Origin: an uncultured Clostridia bacterium
GTDB lineage: Bacteria > Bacillota > Clostridia > Lachnospirales > Anaerotignaceae
Assembly: GCA_937919015.1 (NCBI GenBank)
Contig: CALFPN010000165.1
Span: forward strand, 1-7,862
Direction: 5' to 3'
Length of the DNA: 7,862 nt
Positions within the stretch are counted from its first letter, which is position 1. The number at the start of each line of letters is the position of its first letter. Made by a program: the position numbers and the translations under genes. The notes under the pieces are model-generated. The model had not been told where the DNA came from and did not search any database. It worked only from the letters and a program-made list of their open reading frames with translations. Of this stretch, positions 1-5,350 are shown piece by piece.

Positions 1-811
1 GTGTACATTCTGTCATCGTTAGATTAAGTAGCATTGTTGCAGTGAGTTGATCGCAACCGACTGTAATTGCACCTTTGGCATGTTCGCCAGTCGGTTCCCA
101 TACTAAATCTACATTTGTCATATTCAGGTCAAGTTGCATAGCACCATACCCTGCTTGGATCAAGCCTTTTGATTGATTACTTGTAGAAGTAACATCAAGG
201 TTCTCAAGATTAACTGTTAATTTGTCCGTTTTGGAATATGTTGCACTACGGTCACCAATTCTAAACAATACACTTTTTTCATGGTTCGGAACAACCATAT
301 TTTTCACTTCTACTACACCTGATTTTTGATAGATACGAATTGCTGCGTTGTCTGGATAAACAGTTTTATTACAACCATCTATCGTAATAGTCTTACCGTT
401 TCCATTTGCAATATCAACATTTTCATCAAATGTAACTGTATCTGATAAGAAGTTGATTGTTAGATCTTCTTCTGAATTATTTGCATCCGCAACCGCTTCA
501 CTTAATTCGTTGTAGACTACATCTCCCATCTGAACTTGTGTTGTTGGATATGTACTTAATTCAGTAGCTGTATTTCTTGTAAATTTCATCTTTTGGTCGT
601 ATACAGAATCCTTATTTGATGTAATGGTTGTATTATTTAGAATAAGATTTCCTGTTACTGCACTTTCTACATAAACACCATAACCATCAGATATGTATGG
701 GAATCTATGCTGTATCCCATTTTTTTGATACCCCAATAAACCAGAACGAACGCAAAAAATATCCCATATGTGAGCAGATTTAATTTCTTCATTGACACGC
801 CCCCGATCCAT
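1..811 (-). CDS. Partial beta-helix-like surface protein, 3' end outside window
   Basis: An uninterrupted frame runs from ATG at 811 to the window edge (270 codons, no stop), so the C-terminus is missing. From about residue 33 it is rich in Thr, Asn, Asp, Val and Ile with short alternating strands (for example VTGNLILNNTTITSN, KTITIDGCNKTVYP, EVKNMVVPN). That periodicity is typical of right-handed parallel beta-helix or pectin-lyase-fold surface proteins; no catalytic motif is visible. Base composition is clearly AT-richer than the rest of the window. The first 30 or so residues are doubtful: the same DNA read in another frame from ATG 792 gives a far more natural membrane-anchor start, and this frame has only a badly spaced GGAAAGG two bases before ATG 811. 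The true start is therefore unresolved, and the protein may be expressed by a frameshift, be the broken inner part of a larger gene, or result from a join. Frame is secure; the function is inferred from composition only. Confidence 0.55.
   Translation of the reverse strand, partial: MDRGRVNEEIKSAHIWDIFCVRSGLLGYQKNGIQHRFPYISDGYGVYVESAVTGNLILNNTTITSNKDSVYDQKMKFTRNTATELSTYPTTQVQMGDVVYNELSEAVADANNSEEDLTINFLSDTVTFDENVDIANGNGKTITIDGCNKTVYPDNAAIRIYQKSGVVEVKNMVVPNHEKSVLFRIGDRSATYSKTDKLTVNLENLDVTSTSNQSKGLIQAGYGAMQLDLNMTNVDLVWEPTGEHAKGAITVGCDQLTATMLLNLTMTECT
667..792 (-). pseudogene. Membrane-anchor N-terminal fragment, runs into a stop after 41 codons
   Basis: ATG at 792 has a G-rich Shine-Dalgarno-like run (GGGGG, 800-804) seven bases upstream and opens a frame starting MKKLNLLTYGIFFAFVLVYW, a Lys-Lys start followed by one clear hydrophobic segment with no cleavage site. 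It reaches a stop at 667 after a short tail lacking protein-like character. At the A7 tract (T7 on the plus strand, 720-726) it lies out of phase with the beta-helix frame: one extra A, or a -1 slip on AAAAAAA, would join GIKK to NGIQHRFPYISDG and give one anchored beta-helix protein. Otherwise this is the start of an unrelated membrane protein cut by a recombination or assembly join. Which one cannot be decided from the sequence. Confidence 0.4.
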
Positions 812-850
812 CACCTTTCCGACAGGATAAATCCTTTCCATCTTGCCCCT

Positions 851-859
851 ATTGTATCA
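851..859 (-). promoter_or_regulatory. Extended -10 promoter for the minus-strand gene at 792/811
   Basis: On the minus strand the sequence reads TGATACAAT, matching the extended -10 form TGnTAtaAT, with no convincing -35. The predicted transcript start near 844 leaves a leader of about 50 nt before ATG 792. This is compatible with ATG 792 or 811 but too close for the upstream ATG near 829. Confidence 0.4.
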
Positions 860-947
860 GATTCTTTTTCCCGCGTATATTCCGCATCTCCAAAAATTTC
901 TTACGATTTTCTTAAATCCTATGCCTTTCATCCGTTTTATGCTATTT

Positions 948-957
948 TATATATAAG
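948..957 (+). promoter_or_regulatory. Possible -10 region for the lipoprotein gene
   Basis: The run TATATAAG lies about 25-35 bases before the lipoprotein ATG and suits a -10 element with a start site near 960. The base before the matching -35 position is weak (CTTTCA, 925-930), so the promoter is tentative. A strong AAAGGAGGG Shine-Dalgarno site follows at 967-975, with six bases to the ATG. Confidence 0.35.
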
Positions 958-981
958 ATGTTTGAAAAAGGAGGGCACTAC

Positions 982-1497
982 ATGAAAAGCAACATTCTAT
1001 TGACACATAAAAAGTGCATTTGTTTCCTGTTGTTATTCGTTCTCACCTGCCTTTTCACAGGCTGTTCTGGTTCTGCAATCGGTCTGCCCGAAAAAGACCC
1101 TGTCGGAACACTTCGTTCCTATTATCAGGAGGAAAAAGACGGAAAAATCATGGATTTTTATATCAAATACAAAGTCGTTGCAGAAACCTCCCATATCTCT
1201 TATCCCAGCGCAGAAGTACGCACACTGCCTTCTCAGCAGGATATGGAAATGACTGAAAACATGAAGCACACCTTATACCATATCGCCCTCTGGGATCAGT
1301 CTTCTACGCATATTTACCATCCTCTGCTCACACTGGATGTTCTCTCCGACAAAAAATGGCGATTCGAAACGGAAGATAATATCATCTCCATCGAGGAGGA
1401 TAAAATCCTATTTGAGGTAACATATGGTCCAAACCAGTCTTCCACCATCCTCTACTCCATCAAAGATGATACGTTCACAGAAATAGCTGCAAAATAA
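982..1497 (+). CDS. Small lipoprotein of unknown function
   Basis: This 171-residue protein starts at ATG 982, chosen over the in-frame ATG at 958 because AAAGGAGGG sits just before it and the protein then begins with a proper lipoprotein signal: basic n-region (KSN...HKK), hydrophobic stretch about residues 12-24 and lipobox LFTGC with Cys28 as the expected lipidated residue. Phe at the -3 position is less usual but tolerated. The mature part is hydrophilic, with acidic and aromatic strands (for example KIMDFYIKYKV, KILFEVTYG, STILYSIKDD) that suggest a small beta-rich domain. No family is recognised. It is expected on the outer face of the membrane. It is a single-gene unit ending at a strong terminator and converging on the acylation operon. 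It shares no strand or evident function with its neighbours. Confidence 0.85.
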   Translation: MKSNILLTHKKCICFLLLFVLTCLFTGCSGSAIGLPEKDPVGTLRSYYQEEKDGKIMDFYIKYKVVAETSHISYPSAEVRTLPSQQDMEMTENMKHTLYHIALWDQSSTHIYHPLLTLDVLSDKKWRFETEDNIISIEEDKILFEVTYGPNQSSTILYSIKDDTFTEIAAK

Positions 1498-1536
1498 AAT
1501 TAAGGGTGTCCCCAAAACGGGAACACCCTGTTTTAT
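1491..1536. terminator. Bidirectional intrinsic terminator between convergent units
   Basis: AGGGTGT (1503-1509) pairs with ACACCCT (1523-1529), then one mismatch and an inner CCC/GGG around the loop AAAAC. On the plus strand GTTTTATT follows, ending the lipoprotein transcript. On the minus strand TAATTTTATTTT follows, so the same stem can end the acylation operon about 100 nt beyond its last stop codon. Confidence 0.85.
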
Positions 1537-1556
1537 TGCTGTTGTTTATTTCTTTC

Positions 1557-1576
1557 GCAAAAGCGTTTGCTTTTGC
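1557..1576. repeat. Perfect 8-bp inverted repeat (stem-loop)
   Basis: GCAAAAGC and GCTTTTGC flank a four-base GTTT loop. It has no U-tract on either side. It lies in the 3' untranslated part of the minus-strand operon transcript. Confidence 0.6.
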
Positions 1577-1586
1577 AAATGAGGTT

Positions 1587-1633
1587 CCAAGGGTGTCACA
1601 TCCTTGGTGGGAGTTTGAGGGTGAATCCCTCAA
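1587..1633. repeat. Two further stem-loops downstream of the operon
   Basis: CCAAGG/CCTTGG (1587-1592 with 1602-1607, nine-base loop) is followed by TTGAGGG/CCCTCAA (1615-1621 with 1627-1633, five-base loop). The second overlaps the stop codon of the SGNH gene. Neither has a U-tract, so they look like transcript-end protectors or decayed terminator-like repeats and not terminators. Confidence 0.5.
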
Positions 1634-2670
1634 GAAGAAAAACCTGTTTTTTCTTTATACTGCGCCAAGTCCCCATTCCAGCTTTCGCTGATTTCAGGCT
1701 CGTTTCTGCGATCGGGCAGGTCATAGTTTTCATCCAGCCAGTCCCCCAGCCAGTCGGAAACCTTCATCACGCCGGTCAGGTTCATGTGCCCCTGATCGTA
1801 ATAATCCACAGCGGGGTCTAAGCCCAGCTGGCTTCTGTATTCTTCTCTGTCAAGGTCGAGGTATACCGCACCGTTTTCCTGCGCAAAGGCTTCCACAGCC
1901 ATGCTCTGTTCATAGCTCCATGCCATTTTTGGCAGATGCAGCAGAACAACAGGGATATCTTTTTCCTTGCACAGGGCAATGGATTTTTCAATGTAACTCT
2001 GGGCATCGGCGTTGAAGGCAGGGGCCGCTTCCCCTGTAGGCTCCATGAAGTTTTCTGGATATGCCTGGGGTGCGATATCTCTCAGATACACATTTCCCTT
2101 CTTGAAGGAATGTTCCAAGAGCGGTGTCGGCTCATCTTCCGCCAGATCGATCTCTTTCCAGCGGTCATGATAACGCATCAGCGGGAAGGCATAGGACAGC
2201 ATGGACTGTCTTTCGTCCGCCTCTGTGACTTCACGGATGATATCCAGTTTGTATTTGGACATCTTCATGCCATCCAGACCACGTCTCAGGTCCCCTTCTC
2301 GTTCCGCATAATCATAGTCAAGGAAAATGTTATCACAGAGGAGAACCACCAGTTCGGGGCTCTGGTATTTCAGAGATTCCGCCAATAAGCCATAGGAAAC
2401 CGCAGGAGCCTGCAGCGCAGAGGCGCGGACATAGCCCGTAAAACCATGCTCGTCCCACATCACCATGGGAGAAACCCCTCTTAACAGAGGGCTGCTGCCC
2501 ACATACAGCACATCAATGGTATCCTTTGGTTCGCTGTAAAAGGCATGTATTTCGTTGGATTCGTCATCGTGGCGCATCAGAAGATCTGTAGCATTGCCAA
2601 AGAGCATGGAGAACACCACCACGAAAGCGATACATCTTGTCATAATTTTCAAACACTCTTTCTTATCCAT
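1630..2670 (-). CDS. Membrane-anchored SGNH hydrolase-like protein, DltD-like role
   Basis: This 346-residue protein is the last gene of the operon. The start at ATG 2670 is preferred to the ATG at 2706 because AGGGGG lies seven bases before it and it sits one base after the MBOAT stop. Residues 10-27 form one membrane helix, putting the rest outside the cell. The SGNH signatures are present: block I DVLYVGSSPLLRG with Ser60 as likely nucleophile, and a C-terminal DQGHMN with Asp292 and His295, completing a Ser-Asp-His set. The arrangement (N-terminal anchor, GSS block, DxxH near the end) matches DltD-type and related polymer-acylation partners of MBOAT proteins; DltD is usually somewhat longer. 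It is expected to finish transfer of the acyl group to a cell-envelope polymer, or to trim it. The acceptor cannot be read from the sequence. Family assignment is good; DltD equivalence is inferred from context. Confidence 0.85.
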   Translation of the reverse strand: MDKKECLKIMTRCIAFVVVFSMLFGNATDLLMRHDDESNEIHAFYSEPKDTIDVLYVGSSPLLRGVSPMVMWDEHGFTGYVRASALQAPAVSYGLLAESLKYQSPELVVLLCDNIFLDYDYAEREGDLRRGLDGMKMSKYKLDIIREVTEADERQSMLSYAFPLMRYHDRWKEIDLAEDEPTPLLEHSFKKGNVYLRDIAPQAYPENFMEPTGEAAPAFNADAQSYIEKSIALCKEKDIPVVLLHLPKMAWSYEQSMAVEAFAQENGAVYLDLDREEYRSQLGLDPAVDYYDQGHMNLTGVMKVSDWLGDWLDENYDLPDRRNEPEISESWNGDLAQYKEKTGFSS

Positions 2671-2671
2671 A

Positions 2672-4270
2672 TCAGAACCCCCTGTAAATAAAGTCGGCGG
2701 CGTCATAGTTCAGGCCATACACGCCAAAGAGAATCAGGGAGAACAGGGCACAAAGATAGATGCCCCAGCGGAAGTAAAGATTCTGCTTCGCCAAGGCTTC
2801 TCTCACTTTGATGCCGCTTTCCTGCATCAGGCTGACACAAAGCAGCACCAGACAGGACAGGAACAATACCCACAGGTCTTTCCCATCCAGCCCCATGGTC
2901 AGCAGACCGCCATCCAGAATGGGAGTCATATCCCAATTTGCAAACATGGAGGTAATCATATATTTTGCCGCACTGACACCGGGGGCACGGGTAATGATCT
3001 TACCGATGGCCACCAGAATCAAGGTACGAAATACCTGAAAAATTCGCCAGCTGATACATTCCGTACGGATGCCCAGTTTTTTCACCAGCCTCTGCAAGGG
3101 CTGTTCGAACAGGATACCCAGAACGATAAGGGTACCGTTATAACAACCGAAGGCGATATATTTCCATTCCGCCCCATGCCAGATACCGATGAGGAAGAAA
3201 ATGATAAACTGAGGAATCAATACGGGGATCAGTTTGCCGATGTAATTGCCCAAGAGTTTTCTGCATCTCTTGCCCAGTCTGGAGAAGAACTTGGACAGAG
3301 ACAAAGGATAGAATACATAATCACGGAACCATGCCCCTAATGTAATATGCCATCTGCGCCAATAATCAGGGATGGAGGTTGCCAGATAGGGGCGTTCAAA
3401 GTTTTTATCCAAAGTCACACCAAAAATCTGTGCCGCACCGGTGGCAATATCGATACCGCCGGAGAAATCGCCATAAATCTGGATGGCATAAACCAATGCT
3501 GCCACGGCTACATAAGTACCGCCGAAGGTTTCGGGAAAACCAAAGGCATTATCTACCAGAATGGCTGCTCTGTCCGCAATGACCATTTTCTTGAAAGCCC
3601 CCCACAGCATCAGCTGTACGCCGAATTTGATGCGGGTATAGGAAAATTCGTTTGGACGGAAGAGCTGCTCCGCCAGCGTGCCAAAACGGCCAATGGGCCC
3701 CTGCACGATCTGGGGAAAGAAAGAGATAAACAATGCCAGCTTGAAGAAATTCCGTTCCGGCTCCTGTCTTTCTCTGTAAACATCGATCAAATACCCCATA
3801 GACTGGAAGGTATAGAAGGAAATGCCCAGAGGCAGCAGGAACTGGAATACAGGCAGTTCACCGCCAATGCCAAATTTGCCAAAGAGGGCATTGATATTTG
3901 TTGTGACGAAGGCTGAATATTTCAGCACTGCAAGGATACCGAAGTTAAACAGGACGGTCGGAACCAGAATCCGTTTTTTCTTTTTCGTAAATTCCGCCTT
4001 CCACGCCTTTTTGCCTTCTTTATCCAGTTCTGCCTTCGCTTCGTTAAAGGCAATCTTGTTCTTCGCTGCCATATCCCCCAGCTTCACCGTTGCCAGATAT
4101 GTGGTGATGGTAGTCGCCAGCAGGTACACAAAAATTTTCCCGCCAGAGATAAAATAAAACACATAGTTAGCAACAAAAAGCGTTACCCATCGGCAACGCT
4201 TCGGTGTCAGGAAATATGCTGCGGCAGCCAATACAAGAAAAACGATAAATCGAAATGATGTAAATGCCAT
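2672..4270 (-). CDS. MBOAT O-acyltransferase with C-terminal FxYxxF motif
   Basis: This 532-residue polytopic membrane protein belongs to the MBOAT family (AlgI/DltB branch). Visible marks are LPLGISFYTFQSMGYLIDVY (147-166), FFPQIVQGPIGRF, YGDFSGGIDIA (266-276), DYWRRWHITLGAWFRDY (302-318, His308) and the catalytic WHG (364-366, His365). A Lys/Glu-rich cytoplasmic insertion lies at about 65-100. It is longer than DltB (about 400) and nearer AlgI size. The last six residues are FIYRGF (Tyr529). This fits the C-terminal motif carried by DltX, whose tyrosine relays D-alanine from DltB to DltD, so here the relay seems fused to the MBOAT. AAGGAG lies eight bases before the ATG, 32 bases after the carrier-protein stop. 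It should move the acyl group from the carrier to the outer face for the SGNH protein. Family sure; substrate inferred. Confidence 0.93.
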   Translation of the reverse strand: MAFTSFRFIVFLVLAAAAYFLTPKRCRWVTLFVANYVFYFISGGKIFVYLLATTITTYLATVKLGDMAAKNKIAFNEAKAELDKEGKKAWKAEFTKKKKRILVPTVLFNFGILAVLKYSAFVTTNINALFGKFGIGGELPVFQFLLPLGISFYTFQSMGYLIDVYRERQEPERNFFKLALFISFFPQIVQGPIGRFGTLAEQLFRPNEFSYTRIKFGVQLMLWGAFKKMVIADRAAILVDNAFGFPETFGGTYVAVAALVYAIQIYGDFSGGIDIATGAAQIFGVTLDKNFERPYLATSIPDYWRRWHITLGAWFRDYVFYPLSLSKFFSRLGKRCRKLLGNYIGKLIPVLIPQFIIFFLIGIWHGAEWKYIAFGCYNGTLIVLGILFEQPLQRLVKKLGIRTECISWRIFQVFRTLILVAIGKIITRAPGVSAAKYMITSMFANWDMTPILDGGLLTMGLDGKDLWVLFLSCLVLLCVSLMQESGIKVREALAKQNLYFRWGIYLCALFSLILFGVYGLNYDAADFIYRGF

Positions 4271-4302
4271 TACCGCTACTCCTTAGTAATTATTTCATAA
4301 AA

Positions 4303-4530
4303 TCAATCTTCCATCAAGTTCTGAACCAGAGCCCAGATGGCTTCTACAGAATTGAAGTTTTCGGGAACGATATCATCAGCACCGATTTCGATGTCATATT
4401 CATCGCACAATTCGCCAACCAGAGAAACGATATCGAAGGAATCCAGTTCGCCGCTGTCTACCAGTTCTTTATTTTCTTCAAAATCTACGTCAGGTCTCAG
4501 TTCTGCCAGAATTTTCAATAATGTTTCCAT
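4303..4530 (-). CDS. Acyl carrier protein, DltC-like
   Basis: This 75-residue acidic protein has the helical make-up of an acyl or peptidyl carrier protein. The 4'-phosphopantetheine site is Ser31 in ELDSFDIVSLV. LDSF followed by a hydrophobic helix II is the form found in DltC and related stand-alone carriers. It should carry the amino-acyl (or other acyl) thioester made by the ligase and present it to the MBOAT at the cytoplasmic face. A phosphopantetheinyl transferase must be supplied from elsewhere in the genome. AAAGGAAAG precedes the ATG; the gaps to GNAT (37 bases) and MBOAT (32 bases) are too short for a promoter or extra gene. It is surely a carrier protein; its link to this pathway rests on operon position. 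Confidence 0.93.
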   Translation of the reverse strand: METLLKILAELRPDVDFEENKELVDSGELDSFDIVSLVGELCDEYDIEIGADDIVPENFNSVEAIWALVQNLMED

Positions 4531-4567
4531 ACTCTCTTTCCTTTCTTACTTTCAAATCTTCATACTT

Positions 4568-5350
4568 TTATTTTTTCAACATCACCGGGGCGATCCTGCC
4601 GTCAGGCAGAAAGCCCAGTGCTTCATACAGTTTCAGCGCAGGGGGGTTATCCTCCCTGACCCAAAGCTGGAATTTTGTCACATCTTCTCTTTCCAGAGAA
4701 ATCCAGTCGCGCACCAAGGCTGTGCCGATGCCCTTTCCTCTGCCGTTAGGAGATACTACGATCTGCCAAAGAACAGATACCTTCTTTTCTCTGCCAAAAC
4801 GCAGGAAACCAAGGAGGTTCTCCCCTTCTCTTACTGCAATAACACGATTTTCGGAGATATCCTTTTTCAGAACATCCGGATCGGGCAGTGCAGAGGTGTA
4901 AGGTTCAAAAGCGTCCTGCATCAAAGCAAGGATTTCTTCTGCTTCTTCTTTCTTCGCAAAGCAAACATTTCTTTCTTCTGCTTCTGTTCTCTTTGCAGAA
5001 AGGAAGAGCCTTTTTCTCTGCAGATACTTTTCGAAGCCGATGGCTTCCCATTCCTCCAAGGCAGGCGGATTTTTCGCCGCTGCCACCTGTTCCAGCACAA
5101 GGGGCTTGTCCAATTCAGGCAGTTCAGCCGGTTTTGCGTCCTTTTCCATGAAAAAATATAAGTCAAACTGTTTTTCTTTTTCGTGGAAGAGATAACAGCC
5201 GCCTTCAAATTCCATCTTTGCAATTTTTTCTGACTCCGAAAGAAACTCTTCCACAGAGCCATAAAAATTGGTTTTCCTCCCTTTGGAAAAGTACTGAGCG
5301 ATTTCCTCCGCCCAAAGTTTCCCATCAGGCATTTTTTCCATCTTTATCAT
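4568..5350 (-). CDS. GNAT N-acetyltransferase, two-part, within acylation operon
   Basis: This 260-residue protein has a C-terminal GNAT domain (about 128-260). Motif A is IVVSPNGRGKGIGTALV, with the acetyl-CoA pyrophosphate loop R204-G-K-G-I-G209, and the motif B region is DNPPALKLYEALGF (234-247). Residues 1-120 look like a degenerate second GNAT half (GCYLFHEKEKQFDLYFFMEK, GFEKYLQRKRLF) without an acetyl-CoA loop, so a tandem layout is likely. ATG 5350 is chosen because AAGGAG lies four bases upstream; it overlaps the ligase 3' end by 26 bases, which suggests translational coupling. ATGs at 5341 and 5332 are alternatives. Canonical dlt operons have no such gene. It may acylate the amino group of the carrier-bound amino acid, the precursor or another envelope component. 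Family sure; substrate unknown. Confidence 0.88.
   Translation of the reverse strand: MIKMEKMPDGKLWAEEIAQYFSKGRKTNFYGSVEEFLSESEKIAKMEFEGGCYLFHEKEKQFDLYFFMEKDAKPAELPELDKPLVLEQVAAAKNPPALEEWEAIGFEKYLQRKRLFLSAKRTEAEERNVCFAKKEEAEEILALMQDAFEPYTSALPDPDVLKKDISENRVIAVREGENLLGFLRFGREKKVSVLWQIVVSPNGRGKGIGTALVRDWISLEREDVTKFQLWVREDNPPALKLYEALGFLPDGRIAPVMLKK

Noticed and set aside
1615..1633. TTGAGGG/CCCTCAA stem as the operon terminator
   Set aside because: No U-tract follows it on the minus strand; the stem at 1503-1529 has one and is the better candidate.
2555..3340. A 261-codon open frame on the plus strand
   Set aside because: It lies opposite the MBOAT and SGNH genes, has low-complexity Gln/His-rich composition typical of an antisense shadow, and has no ribosome site.
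2671..4567. A separate dltX microprotein gene within the operon
   Set aside because: The gaps between carrier, MBOAT and SGNH genes are 1 to 37 bases, too short for even a 45-codon gene.
4337..5161. A 274-codon open frame on the plus strand
   Set aside because: It is antisense to the GNAT and carrier genes, is Phe/Ser-rich, and shows no domain.
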